A DNA stretch of 62,169 bases from the NCBI GenBank assembly GCA_020426005.1, contig JAGQQW010000006.1, positions 1 to 62,169 of the forward strand, read 5' to 3'. The notes under the pieces were generated by a model. It did not search any database and was not told where the DNA came from. It saw only the letters and a program-made list of their open reading frames with translations. The stretch's first letter is position 1. Each line of letters begins with the position of its first letter. This stretch comes from Planctomycetota bacterium. Its GTDB lineage: Bacteria; Planctomycetota; UBA1135; GCA-002748355. Shown in pieces: positions 8,771-18,036 of the stretch. Both the position numbers and the translations under genes were made by a program.

Positions 8771-10172
8771 CCCAGAGCACATGGTTCGCGAGTATCCCGC
8801 GCACGAGATGGGGGCACTCGGGAGTGCGGGGAAACGCACGATCACGCGTGGATTCGGCAGGTTGATGCTGCTCGCACTCGTGCTCGCGCCCTTCGCGCTC
8901 GCGTTTGCACCGTGGCAGCAGAACCTGCCTGGGACAGGGCGAGTCATCGAATACGACCCGATCCATCGTCCCTTGCCGATTCAGGCCCGTACCGATGGCT
9001 TGCTCGCTCGATGGCACGTTCGCGAAGGTCAGCAAGTCGCTCTCGGCGATCCGATCGTCGACCTCACCGACAATGATCCGGACGTGATCGAACGATTGAC
9101 GCGTCAGCTCGAAGCCGCATCCGACAAGCGAGCTGCGGCAGAGCGCAAACGCGATCAGTACGCGAAGCAGGTCGAGACCGCTGAGCAAGCGCGCCAAGCC
9201 GCGATTCGTCTCGCCGACGACGACATCGCTGCTGCCGAGCAATCGCTCGTCGTCGCGAAGCAAGCCGTGCGGGTCGCGCGAGAGAAACTCGACCTCGCGA
9301 ACACTGCGGAGACGATGTGGGAAGGGCTGGTCGCCGAGAAGATCGGCGCAGGATTCGAGCTTCAAAAAGCGAAGCAGGAACGAGCCGTCGCGGATGCGGA
9401 TCTCGAGGCGAAGATCGCTGGAGTCTCGGGTGCGGAAGCTGCGCTTCGCGCCAAGCGCAGCGCTCGCGATCGCGTCGAGCAAGCCGAACTCGTCAAGGTC
9501 CAGGACGCACGTGCCAAGCTCGAAGCTGCAGAAGGCGATATCGCGAGCGCGAACTCCACTGTCCTCGACTACGAGCGGAGTCTCGCGCGGCAGCGACAAC
9601 AACGGATCACGGCCCCGACGGACGGATATGTGCAAAACCTGAACGCCAACGGGCAGGGCGGTGTGTTCGTCAAACAAGGTACGACTCTCGCGACGATCGT
9701 GCCCGCGACGCGTCAGCTCGCCGTCGAGCTGTTCGTGGACGGCAACGACGTGACGTTCATCGACGTCGGACGCCACGTTCGACTGCAGTTCGAAGGCTGG
9801 CCGGCGATCCAATGGGTCGGATGGCCTTCCGCAGCCGTAGGGACCTTTGGCGGCAAGGTCGCCTTCGTCGACCGATTCGACGACGGCACGGGGCGGTTTC
9901 GGGTCATGGTGACTCGTGACGAACGCCCGTTCAGCAAGCCGGAGGGTGCGTTCGTCGAGTGGTTGCGACGGACGTTCACGATCGACAACGTCCACGCACC
10001 CGAGAACCCTCACGCGTGGCCCAAAGATCCGTACTTGCGTCAAGGTGTGCGCGTGAAGGGGTGGATCGTGCTGGATCGCGTGTCGCTCGGATTCGAGATC
10101 TGGCGTCAGCTCAATGGCTTCCCGCCGACCGTCGAGCGACCGAAGAACGCGAAGCCCTCCGGTGGCAAATGA
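8763..10172 (+). CDS. HlyD-family periplasmic adaptor (membrane fusion protein)
   Basis: 469 residues. A single N-terminal membrane anchor (about 38-56, LMLLALVLAPFALAF) is followed by a biotinyl-lipoyl half motif (LARWHVREGQQVALGDP), a long Ala/Glu/Lys/Arg-rich coiled-coil hairpin (about 110-290), the second lipoyl half (TAPTDGYVQNLN) and a beta-barrel region (LFVDGNDVTFIDVGRHVRL). Adaptors of this type join an inner-membrane transporter to a TolC channel. It starts inside the end of the ABC gene (ATGAATGA) and its stop overlaps the TolC start as ATGA, so the three proteins are almost certainly made together. Confidence 0.92.
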   Translation: MNDPEHMVREYPAHEMGALGSAGKRTITRGFGRLMLLALVLAPFALAFAPWQQNLPGTGRVIEYDPIHRPLPIQARTDGLLARWHVREGQQVALGDPIVDLTDNDPDVIERLTRQLEAASDKRAAAERKRDQYAKQVETAEQARQAAIRLADDDIAAAEQSLVVAKQAVRVAREKLDLANTAETMWEGLVAEKIGAGFELQKAKQERAVADADLEAKIAGVSGAEAALRAKRSARDRVEQAELVKVQDARAKLEAAEGDIASANSTVLDYERSLARQRQQRITAPTDGYVQNLNANGQGGVFVKQGTTLATIVPATRQLAVELFVDGNDVTFIDVGRHVRLQFEGWPAIQWVGWPSAAVGTFGGKVAFVDRFDDGTGRFRVMVTRDERPFSKPEGAFVEWLRRTFTIDNVHAPENPHAWPKDPYLRQGVRVKGWIVLDRVSLGFEIWRQLNGFPPTVERPKNAKPSGGK

Positions 10173-11698
10173 AGCGGTTCAAGACAACGGCTGCGCTGTT
10201 CTCGGTTTGCGTTGGGCTCGCGTGCACACCTGGGCGCTACGTCCCGTCCCACTACGAGGTCGACCTTCGTGTGCCAAAGGCCTTGCATTCGATCGCGAAG
10301 GACGGCGGCCTTCTGGCGACGACCTCGGTGGCGGAGACCGATGTCGAGCGCTCCAGGCAACACGTCGACGATGGGACGAGCCCGCTCACGGTCGATCAAG
10401 TCGTCCGATCGGTCACGTCCCGCTATCCGCCGATGCTCAGTGCTCTACTGGAGAACGACTTGGCGTCGGGTCGACTCACAGAAGCGCTCGGTGGGTTCGA
10501 CACGAAGGTGAGCGCGAAGGTCGTCGATCGACTGCGTGGCTACTACGAGGCCACGACGGCAGAAGGCCTCGTCGAAGCGCCGCTTGCAACGGGCGACGAC
10601 ATCTATGGAGGGTACCGCGTCAGCGATGGATACCTCCCCGACTACTACGACGGTAGAACGCAGTCCGGTGGGGAGTTCGTCTTGGGAGTTCGAGTGCCGC
10701 TGCTGCGCGGTCGCTCGACCGACGCCAGGCGTGCTGCCGTGCGCAAGGCGCAGATCGGCGTCGAGTTTGCGGAGCCCGAGATCGCGCGCGCGCGCCTCGA
10801 CTACGTGCGCGCCGCGAGCCTCGCGTACTACAAATGGCACGCTGCCGGGCAGAAGCTCGGCGTCGCGCGCGAACTCCTGCGACTGGCCGAAGCTCGCAAG
10901 AGTGGATTGGAGCGCGCGGTCGAACGCCAGTTCAAAGCTCCGATCGACGTGACCGACAACGAGCGGCTCATCACGCAGCGCAGGATCTATGTCACACGAG
11001 CCGAGCGCGCGTTCCAGTCCGCGGCACTCGGTTTGTCGCTCTACTACCGAGGTGACGATGACCGACCGGTCGTCGTCGGTGAAGGTCGACTTCCAGAGTC
11101 GAGCGGCCCATTGCGTCGAGTGACAGACTCGGTCGAAGACGCGCTCGAAACCGCGAAGAGGCAGCGCCCCGACTTCGTGCGGATCCGGCTCCTGATCGAA
11201 GACGCGGAGACCGATCGCGCGCTCGCGACGAACGATCGGCTTCCGAACCTCGACCTGATCGTCGAGGGCACGAGGTCCATCGGTGACGGGCCCTATTCGG
11301 ATCGTCGTGATCACGGACTGTTCGTTGGCGGCAAGCTCTCGTTTCCCGTGCAGCGTCGTCGTGCAACGGGCAAGCTCGCGATCGCCGAAGCCAAGCTCGC
11401 GAAGCTGGCGCTCGAACAGCGCTTCCTCGAAGAACGCGTCACCAACGAGATGCTCGATATACGCTCTGCACTCGAGAATGCGGCGGAGCAGTTGACCGCG
11501 ACGGAGCGGAACTTCGAACTCGCGAAGCAACTCGTCGACGCTGAGGTTCGATCGTTCGAACTGGGGCGCAGCGACTTGCTTCGCGTGCAGCTGCGCGAAG
11601 CACAGTTGGCCGACGCGCGCGTTCTGTCCATCGATGCGCGTCTCGCTTACGAGAGTGCACTCGCCGACTACGACGCGATGCTCGGAAATAATCCCTGA
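10169..11698 (+). CDS. TolC-like outer membrane channel protein
   Basis: 509 residues from the ATG at 10169, which overlaps the HlyD stop as ATGA. The N terminus (MKRFKTTAALFSVCVGLAC) is a signal peptide with a Cys at 19 in an imperfect lipobox, so lipidation is possible. Two outer-membrane-efflux repeats are visible: a first half ending around GGEFVLGVRVPLLRGR, then long amphipathic helices (VRAASLAYYKWHAAGQKLGVARELLRLAE), and a second half with GLFVGGKLSFPVQRR followed by helices to the C terminus (DARLAYESALADYDAMLG). It provides the outer-membrane exit of the export cluster. Confidence 0.88.
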   Translation: MKRFKTTAALFSVCVGLACTPGRYVPSHYEVDLRVPKALHSIAKDGGLLATTSVAETDVERSRQHVDDGTSPLTVDQVVRSVTSRYPPMLSALLENDLASGRLTEALGGFDTKVSAKVVDRLRGYYEATTAEGLVEAPLATGDDIYGGYRVSDGYLPDYYDGRTQSGGEFVLGVRVPLLRGRSTDARRAAVRKAQIGVEFAEPEIARARLDYVRAASLAYYKWHAAGQKLGVARELLRLAEARKSGLERAVERQFKAPIDVTDNERLITQRRIYVTRAERAFQSAALGLSLYYRGDDDRPVVVGEGRLPESSGPLRRVTDSVEDALETAKRQRPDFVRIRLLIEDAETDRALATNDRLPNLDLIVEGTRSIGDGPYSDRRDHGLFVGGKLSFPVQRRRATGKLAIAEAKLAKLALEQRFLEERVTNEMLDIRSALENAAEQLTATERNFELAKQLVDAEVRSFELGRSDLLRVQLREAQLADARVLSIDARLAYESALADYDAMLGNNP

Positions 11699-11758
11699 TC
11701 GATCCGGGTTGCGGCAAGCGCCCCGAGAGCGTGACGGCCACACGAAGTCGTCGCCCGC

Positions 11759-11764
11759 TATGGT
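11759..11764 (+). promoter_or_regulatory. Predicted -10 element (TATGGT), leaderless start
   Basis: GC-TATGGT ends six bases before the ATG at 11771, which would place the transcription start on the A of the ATG. No Shine-Dalgarno site is present. The tandem paralogue has TATCCT at the same spacing. Confidence 0.5.
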
Positions 11765-11770
11765 TCCTGG

Positions 11771-13495
11771 ATGCCCTACTTTCTTCGACGCGTTCGCGTC
11801 GCCGCGCTACTGGCGCTCGCGGGTGCTGCGTGCCCGTGCAATGGCGTCTCTCAATCCTGGTTGCCGTCCTCGGTGTATCCACCGTGGGCGACGACGCCTG
11901 CTCGCACGATTTCGCTCGACTACGATTCGACCAAGAGCGACACCGAGAATGGCGCGAGGCTAGCCGCCGCGATCCGTGCTCTCGTGCCGGGTGATGGACT
12001 CGAGGTCGGATCGGGTCGATGGTCGATCGTCTCGAAGATCGACGTCACGCTCCAGGGCACCGAGGAGAAGCCGATTTGGATCTTCGGGAAGAATCCGGCG
12101 GACCGACCGATCATCACTCGCCCGGACGCGAGACAGAACTGTTTCAACGTCGGTGAAGCATCGCAGGCGCGCTATCTCGTGTTGAAGGACCTGGAGATCA
12201 CCGGTGGTTCGTACCTCCTCAACATGGTGCATTGCGACCACATGTGGGTGCACCGTTGCTACATCCACGACGGTGAAGGTGTCGGTATCTCGACGCAACG
12301 GGATTGTTCCTACATCTACATCACGAACAACACCGTCAAGAACCCTGGGCCGGGGACTCTCGGCGAAGCGATGTACATCGGGAGCAGCACCGCCAGCTAC
12401 ATCACGTCGTGGTCCGTCATCGCCTACAACCACGTCTACGACACGCTCTCTGCAACGAATGGCGACGGGATCGAACTGAAACAGAAGTGCCACCACAACT
12501 GGGTGATCGGCAACATCGTTCATGACACCAACTACCCTTGCATCCTCGTGTACGGGACGGATGGCAATGGGATCAACGTCGTCGAGCGCAACATCTGTTG
12601 GAACTCTCAGAACGAGGTTCTGCAGGTTCAGGGTGAGGCGATCGTTCGGAACAACATCTGCATCAATGGCGGCACGACGACGTTTTCGAGTAGCGATCAC
12701 TTCGCGCAGACGACGGACATTCAGGTCACGAACAACACCTTCATCAATACGGGTGACGCTGCGCTTCTCGGTCAGTGGTCGGGTAAGCCCGGCATGGTCT
12801 TCGCCAACAACGCCTGCTACAGCAAGCAAGGGCGCGCGTTGCGCTTCGGCCAGATCACGACCGGGGTGACGGTCGTCGGGAATGTCGTCTACGGTCAGAC
12901 CTCCAACATCCCGGTCGGGTCCGATCTGCGATTCGGGAACGGATTGGAGGACTTCTTCGATGTCACGTGGGACGCGAGCGCAAAAGATGTCCGTCCCGCG
13001 GTCGCGAGCCCGATGGACGGACGCGGTGTGCTCCGCTACGCGACTTCACGCGATGCCAATGGATCGCTTCGCAAGTTGCCGCTCGACATCGGCGCGATGG
13101 AGAGCCAGGACAGCTTCGGTAGCGACATCGCGTCGATCACGGCTGCAGCGGGAGGCACGCAGACGTTGACGATCGATGCAGGCACGAGTCAGGCAGGACG
13201 GATCTACCTCGTCCTCGGCAGCACGAGTGGCCTGACGCCGGGGTTCGATCTCGCGGGGTACACGGTCCCGCTGACGGTCGATGCGTGGTTCGGCTTCACG
13301 CTCGCGAATGCCAATCGGGCGTATCTCGGCAAGACTCTCGGGTTCTTGGATTCGAATGGTCGAGGCGTCGCAACGGTGAGTTTGCCGCCACTTTCGCAGT
13401 CGATGGTCGGCACGGTGTTCGCGCACACGGTGATTGTCATGGATGGCGTGAATTTCAACTACGTGACGAACGCCGTGACTCTTGCCGTGCTGTAA
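11771..13495 (+). CDS. Secreted right-handed parallel beta-helix protein (copy 1)
   Basis: 574 residues: an N-terminal signal peptide (hydrophobic VAALLALAGAA core, then a possible lipobox-free Cys pair), a pectate-lyase-like beta-helix from about 40 to 430, and a C-terminal module. The helix is recognisable by coils with Asn ladders such as YIYITNNTVKN, WVIGNIVHD, IVRNNICIN and IQVTNNTFIN. The C-terminal part (QTLTIDAG, AGRIYLVLGS, GFDLAGYTVPL, VFAHTVIVMDG) is an Ig-like domain common in planctomycete secreted proteins. Polysaccharide lyase or glycosidase activity is possible but no catalytic residues can be assigned. It follows the TolC gene by 72 bases with its own promoter, so it need not be cargo of the exporter. 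Confidence 0.82.
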   Translation: MPYFLRRVRVAALLALAGAACPCNGVSQSWLPSSVYPPWATTPARTISLDYDSTKSDTENGARLAAAIRALVPGDGLEVGSGRWSIVSKIDVTLQGTEEKPIWIFGKNPADRPIITRPDARQNCFNVGEASQARYLVLKDLEITGGSYLLNMVHCDHMWVHRCYIHDGEGVGISTQRDCSYIYITNNTVKNPGPGTLGEAMYIGSSTASYITSWSVIAYNHVYDTLSATNGDGIELKQKCHHNWVIGNIVHDTNYPCILVYGTDGNGINVVERNICWNSQNEVLQVQGEAIVRNNICINGGTTTFSSSDHFAQTTDIQVTNNTFINTGDAALLGQWSGKPGMVFANNACYSKQGRALRFGQITTGVTVVGNVVYGQTSNIPVGSDLRFGNGLEDFFDVTWDASAKDVRPAVASPMDGRGVLRYATSRDANGSLRKLPLDIGAMESQDSFGSDIASITAAAGGTQTLTIDAGTSQAGRIYLVLGSTSGLTPGFDLAGYTVPLTVDAWFGFTLANANRAYLGKTLGFLDSNGRGVATVSLPPLSQSMVGTVFAHTVIVMDGVNFNYVTNAVTLAVL

Positions 13496-13516
13496 CAGCG
13501 CGTCGAATGGCCATGC

Positions 13517-13522
13517 TATCCT
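13517..13522 (+). promoter_or_regulatory. Predicted -10 element (TATCCT), leaderless start
   Basis: GC-TATCCT ends six bases before the ATG at 13529 and lies in the 33-base gap after copy 1, so the second copy appears to have an independent promoter. Confidence 0.5.
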
Positions 13523-13528
13523 GGCAGA

Positions 13529-15253
13529 ATGCTCATCCACCCAAAGCAGGTTCTCTTTTCCACCGCCTTCTCGATGTTCGTGGCTACATGCGCCGCGAGC
13601 GGTGTAGCCCAGTCCTGGCTCCCAGCATCGGTCTACCCATCATGGGCGGGCGGGTCGCCATCGCGAACGATCACGATCGATATTGACCTGACGAAGACCA
13701 ATATCGAGAACGGCGCGAGGCTCAAGGCCGCGATCGATGCGCTCGTACCCGGCGATGCGTTGTTGATCGGGCCGGGTCGTTGGTTGTTTTCCTCGAAGAT
13801 AGATGTCACCGTGCAAGGGACTGCGGCGAAGCCGATCTGGATCGGCAGCAAATACCCGTTGGTGCGGCCGTTGATCACTCATGTGGATGCGAAGAAGAAC
13901 GTCTTCAACATCGGTGAAGCCTCACCGGCGCGGTATCTCGTCTTGAGGAATCTCGAGATCACCGGCGGATCGAATCTCATCAGCTTGGCTGATTGCGATC
14001 ATGTTTGGATTCATGCGTGTTCCCTTCACGATGGTGCCGGCGCAGGTATCTCCACACAGCGCGACTGTTCTCACATCCACATCACGGACAACGTCGTAAC
14101 GAACTCCGGGCCTAGTACCTCTCGAGCCGTGATGTACTTCGGGAGCAGCACTGCGGCTCACGCCATTTCATGGTCCATCATCGCGTACAACCAGGTCTTC
14201 ACCGCGAGTTCAGTCTCGATGGGTGCTGGCATCGAGCTCGAGCAAGGCTGCCATCACAACTGGATGATTGGCAACATCGCATTCGAGACGAACGATGCTT
14301 GCATCCGCGTGGATGGCACCAACGGGAACGGGATCAACGTGATCGAGCGCAACACATGTTGGAATTCGCGGGCCGTGATCATGCAAGTTCAAGGCGAAGC
14401 GGTTGTTCGCAACAATGTCTGCATGAATGGCGTCGTAGCATTCTCGAGCGGTGACCAGGCGGCGTCGGCGACGAACATCCAAGTCACGAACAACACATTC
14501 ATCAACAGCGGGGATGCCGTACGCCTCGGGCAATGGTCGGGTAAGCCCAATATGGTCTTTGCCAACAACGCGTGCTACAGCGAGCGCGGGAACGCCTTGC
14601 GTTTCAGCGAGACGACGACCGGAGTCGTCGTCGTCGCGAATGTCGTCTATGGAAATACCGTGAATATCCCTGTCGGTGCGGAGCTGATGCCCGGCAACGG
14701 CTTGCAAGACTTCCAGAATGTTCGATGGGACGGAATCTTGCGGAACGTGCTACCAACGGTCGCGGGGCCGTTGGACGGTCGAGGTGAAGTGCTTTACTCG
14801 ACACCACGAGACGCAGTTGGGTATCAGCGCAAGCTTCCGCTCGACATCGGGGCCTTGGAGAGCCAGGCGAGTCTGATCAGTGATGTCACTGAAATCCCGG
14901 CGATGACCGGGGGAGAACAGCGACTCACGATTCACGCTGGTCCGAGCCACGGCGGTCGAATCTATCTCGTTGTCGGCACCATGACTGGATTGCTCCCTGG
15001 GTTCGATCTAGGGGGCTACACCGTTCCCCTGGTTCCCGACGCATGGTTCGCGTTCACGCTGACGAATGCCAATCGGGAATACCTGGGCGAGACCCTGGGG
15101 TTCTTGGATCAAAGTGGTCGTGCAGACTTGACTCTGTTCATGCCACCCATGTCGACGTCGATGATCGGCACGGTGTTCGCCCACGTTGCGCTCATCATGG
15201 ACGGAGTGAACGTCAGGTACGTGACCAACGCCGCGCTCCTGGGTGTGAAGTAG
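13529..15253 (+). CDS. Secreted right-handed parallel beta-helix protein (copy 2)
   Basis: 574 residues, the same length as the gene just upstream and co-linear with it from signal peptide to C terminus: SQSWLPSSVYP/AQSWLPASVYP, FNVGEASQARYLVL/FNIGEASPARYLVL, GEAIVRNNIC/GEAVVRNNVC, WSGKPGMVFANNACYS/WSGKPNMVFANNACYS and VDAWFGFTLANANRAYLG/PDAWFAFTLTNANREYLG. It is a tandem duplicate that has diverged substantially while keeping length and fold. Base composition of the second copy is slightly more AT-rich by eye. The role is presumably surface polysaccharide binding or processing, by family analogy only. Confidence 0.82.
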   Translation: MLIHPKQVLFSTAFSMFVATCAASGVAQSWLPASVYPSWAGGSPSRTITIDIDLTKTNIENGARLKAAIDALVPGDALLIGPGRWLFSSKIDVTVQGTAAKPIWIGSKYPLVRPLITHVDAKKNVFNIGEASPARYLVLRNLEITGGSNLISLADCDHVWIHACSLHDGAGAGISTQRDCSHIHITDNVVTNSGPSTSRAVMYFGSSTAAHAISWSIIAYNQVFTASSVSMGAGIELEQGCHHNWMIGNIAFETNDACIRVDGTNGNGINVIERNTCWNSRAVIMQVQGEAVVRNNVCMNGVVAFSSGDQAASATNIQVTNNTFINSGDAVRLGQWSGKPNMVFANNACYSERGNALRFSETTTGVVVVANVVYGNTVNIPVGAELMPGNGLQDFQNVRWDGILRNVLPTVAGPLDGRGEVLYSTPRDAVGYQRKLPLDIGALESQASLISDVTEIPAMTGGEQRLTIHAGPSHGGRIYLVVGTMTGLLPGFDLGGYTVPLVPDAWFAFTLTNANREYLGETLGFLDQSGRADLTLFMPPMSTSMIGTVFAHVALIMDGVNVRYVTNAALLGVK

Positions 15254-15346
15254 CCCATCGGCGGGCCGAGAGTTCCCGCGTTTTCGTGAGCCACCGGGAC
15301 ATCGAAATCACGCACTCGGCGCGTGCCCGACCATTCAACACGCTGC

Positions 15347-15352
15347 TATGGT
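15347..15352 (+). promoter_or_regulatory. Possible -10 element (TATGGT) of the DUF2167 gene
   Basis: GC-TATGGT matches the window's -10-like consensus but lies 31 bases before the chosen ATG at 15384, which would give a leader of roughly 25 bases instead of a leaderless mRNA. Confidence 0.3.
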
Positions 15353-15383
15353 CTGCAGCTCTCACGCGGAAACTCTCGATCCA

Positions 15384-16337
15384 ATGAACATGTCACGACT
15401 GTCCAAGGCGCTCGCCTTCGCTTGTATCCATCTGTTCCTCGGTGCCTCCATGAGCGCCTCTCCGCTCTCGACTGCTCGAGGGCAAGAAACGGCAGAGGAT
15501 GGTTCTCGGGCCGACGAAGCACCGGAGCAGGATGCTGCCGGCAAGAACGCAGAGCCTGTCGCGCTCGATATCACGATCGAGACCGGCAAGGTCAAAGTCA
15601 GGGACCATGCCACGATCGATCTACCCGACGGGTGGGGGTACCTCCAAACGAAGGATGCACGGTTCGTCGTCGAGAAGGTTTGGGGCAACCCGCCGGACGC
15701 GGGTGTCTTGGGACTCGTGATCCCGTCGATGTCCAAGGATCCCCGTGAATGGGCCTACGGCATCATCACGAGCTTCGAGGACGAGGGCTACGTCAAGGAC
15801 GATGACGCCAAGGACACCGACTACGACGCGTTGCTCGCGGACATGCAGGAGGGCATGAAAGAATCGAACAAGCAACGCAAGAAGGCCGGCTACGGAACCG
15901 TAGACCTCGTCGGCTGGGCCGAACGGCCGCACTACGACAGCGCGCAGAAGAAGCTCTATTGGGCCAAGACGCTCCGCTTCGACGATGAGCCTTCGACGGT
16001 GCTCAACTACGACGTACGCATTCTCGGACGCCACGGCTATCTCGTGTTGCAGGCCGTTGCGCAGAGCGATCAACTCACGGAAGTCGCCGAGGGCAGCAAG
16101 GCCGTTCTCGCGCGCACGGAATTCGTCGACGGCAAGCGATACGAGGATTTCGATTCGTCGATCGACAAGGTCGCGGCGTACGGCATCGGCGGCTTGATCG
16201 CTGGCAAAGTGCTGCTCAAAGCAGGAATCCTGAAAGTCCTGCTCAAGCCGCTGCTCATCGTCGGCGCTGTCGTCGTCGCTGCGGCTGCGAAACTGTTCGG
16301 CAAGAAGAAGGCCGTCGAGCCGACCACCGAAGGTTGA
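15384..16337 (+). CDS. DUF2167 family membrane-anchored protein
   Basis: 317 residues from ATG 15384 (MNMSRL; the ATG at 15390 is equally possible, and one at 15348 would bury the signal peptide). Signal peptide, an acidic spacer (EDGSRADEAPEQDAAG), then the DUF2167 core: IDLPDGWGYLQ, VPEW-like SKDPREWAYGI, YEDEGYVKDDDA-like segments, VGWAERPHYDSAQKKLYWAK, LNYDVRILGRHGYLVLQ, and DKVAAYGIGGLIAGKVLLKAG. A C-terminal hydrophobic segment (PLLIVGAVVVAAAAKLFG) plus a KKK anchor ends the protein. DUF2167 proteins are exported or membrane-associated and have no established biochemical function. Confidence 0.82.
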   Translation: MNMSRLSKALAFACIHLFLGASMSASPLSTARGQETAEDGSRADEAPEQDAAGKNAEPVALDITIETGKVKVRDHATIDLPDGWGYLQTKDARFVVEKVWGNPPDAGVLGLVIPSMSKDPREWAYGIITSFEDEGYVKDDDAKDTDYDALLADMQEGMKESNKQRKKAGYGTVDLVGWAERPHYDSAQKKLYWAKTLRFDDEPSTVLNYDVRILGRHGYLVLQAVAQSDQLTEVAEGSKAVLARTEFVDGKRYEDFDSSIDKVAAYGIGGLIAGKVLLKAGILKVLLKPLLIVGAVVVAAAAKLFGKKKAVEPTTEG

Positions 16338-16341
16338 TGCC

Positions 16342-18033
16342 ATGAGCGAACTTCCACGATTCGCGGACATGACGTTCGAGGTCCCGACAAGGGATGGCGC
16401 CCGCGCGGCCTTCGATGCGATGCACGCCGAGCTCGACGCTGCGGAGACATTCGAACAACGCGTGGCTGCCATCGAGGCGTGGAGCGAGTCGCGCAACGCG
16501 CGGCAGACGTGGGTTTCGCTCGTGGATCTGCACTTCAGTCAAGACACCGAGAATCGCGACTACAAGGCCGCGCTCGAATACAAGGACGAGCTCGAACCTG
16601 CGCTGACGGACCTCGATGTCGCGATGAAGCGAAAGCTACTCGCGCATCCGGACCGCGTGGCGTTGGAGGCGCACTTCGGCGCGACGGCCTTCGCGCTTTG
16701 GGAGGCGGACGCGAAGAGCTTCGCGCCCGAGATCGAGCCGGACTTGGTCCGCGAGGCGAAGCTCGTCGCCGAATACACCGAGCTCTTGGCCTCGGCTCGC
16801 ATTCCGTTCGCTGGAGACGAGTACACGCTCTCCACGATCACGCCGCACCTCGTGAGTTCGGATCGCGAAACGCGTCGCGCCGCGGATCGCGCGCGCTGGG
16901 CGTGGTTCGCGAGCGAGCGCGAGCGGCTCGACCGCATCTTCGAAGACCTGGTCCGCTTGCGTCATTCGATGGCGAGCAAGCTCGGCTACGCCGACTTCGT
17001 CGAGCTCGGTTACTTGCGGATGCAGCGCGTCGACTACGATCGCGAGGATGTCGATCGGCTACGCGCGTCGATTCGCGATGAGATCGTTCCTCTCTGTCAG
17101 CAGCTCGTGGAACGTCAGGAGGCGGACCTCGGCCTCACGCCTGGAGCGCTGCGAAGCTGGGACGAGCCGGTGTTCGATCCGCTCGGAAACCCGAAGCCAC
17201 TCGGCGATCACGATTGGATGATCGAGAGAGCCGATGAGATGTTTCGTGAGATGGGGCACGGGTTGGATGCGTTCTTCAGGCTCATGCTCGAGCACGATTT
17301 GCTCGACTTGAAGGCTCGCGTTCGCAAAGCGCCAGGCGGATTCTGCACCGGCCTGCCGACGTATGGCGTCCCGTTCGTCTTCGCGAACTTCAACGGGACC
17401 AAGGGGGACGTCGAAGTCTTCACGCACGAGATGGGACACGCGTTCCAGGGGTATTGCTCGCGCGACCAGATCCTGCCCGACTACCACTGGCCGACGTACG
17501 AGAGCTGCGAGATCCACTCGATGAGTCTCGAGTTCTTGACCTGGCCATGGATGGAGAAGTTCTTCGGCGACGACGCCGATCGATTCCGGCGGATTCACCT
17601 GACTCAGTCCGTGCTGTTCCTCGCCTATGGAACGGCCATCGACCACTTCCAGCACCTCGTCTACGAGAAGCCGACGTGCTCGCCGGCCGAGCGGCACCGG
17701 ATGTGGCAGGAGATGGAGCGTGCGTACCTGCCGTGGCGCGACTACGAGGACACGCCGCACGTGTCGGAAGGCGCGTTCTGGCAGCGGCAGATGCACATCT
17801 ACCAGATGCCGTTCTACTACATCGACTACGTGCTCGCGCAGATCTGCGCACTGCAGTTCTGGGACGCGGCCGAGGCGGACCGGGAAGCCGCGATGCGGCG
17901 CTATGTCGCTCTCTGCGAGCGCGGCGGCGAAGCGTCGTTTCAGGCTCTCGCGCGCGGCGCGGGCCTCGTGTCCCCGTTCGATCCGGGCTGCTTGTCGGAC
18001 GTCGTCGCTCGTGCGCGCGACGTCCTGGGTTGA
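16342..18033 (+). CDS. M3 family zinc oligoendopeptidase (PepF-like)
   Basis: 563 residues, no signal peptide, so cytoplasmic. The zinc site is HEMGH at residues 362-366 with the third ligand at Glu390 in YESCEIHSMSLEF, the 28-residue spacing usual in M3 peptidases. Upstream helices (QTWVSLVDLHFSQDTENRDY, MASKLGYADFVELGYLRM) and the substrate-side YDYVLAQI-like segment (YYIDYVLAQICALQFWD) match oligoendopeptidase F relatives. It degrades short peptides. It begins four bases after the DUF2167 stop and ends four bases before the convergent small basic-protein gene. A GAAGG site precedes the ATG. Confidence 0.9.
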   Translation: MSELPRFADMTFEVPTRDGARAAFDAMHAELDAAETFEQRVAAIEAWSESRNARQTWVSLVDLHFSQDTENRDYKAALEYKDELEPALTDLDVAMKRKLLAHPDRVALEAHFGATAFALWEADAKSFAPEIEPDLVREAKLVAEYTELLASARIPFAGDEYTLSTITPHLVSSDRETRRAADRARWAWFASERERLDRIFEDLVRLRHSMASKLGYADFVELGYLRMQRVDYDREDVDRLRASIRDEIVPLCQQLVERQEADLGLTPGALRSWDEPVFDPLGNPKPLGDHDWMIERADEMFREMGHGLDAFFRLMLEHDLLDLKARVRKAPGGFCTGLPTYGVPFVFANFNGTKGDVEVFTHEMGHAFQGYCSRDQILPDYHWPTYESCEIHSMSLEFLTWPWMEKFFGDDADRFRRIHLTQSVLFLAYGTAIDHFQHLVYEKPTCSPAERHRMWQEMERAYLPWRDYEDTPHVSEGAFWQRQMHIYQMPFYYIDYVLAQICALQFWDAAEADREAAMRRYVALCERGGEASFQALARGAGLVSPFDPGCLSDVVARARDVLG

Positions 18034-18036
18034 TCC

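Noticed and set aside
11699..15253. Beta-helix pair as type I secretion cargo
   Set aside because: Both have Sec-type signal peptides and no RTX or C-terminal secretion signal could be recognised; adjacency alone is not enough.
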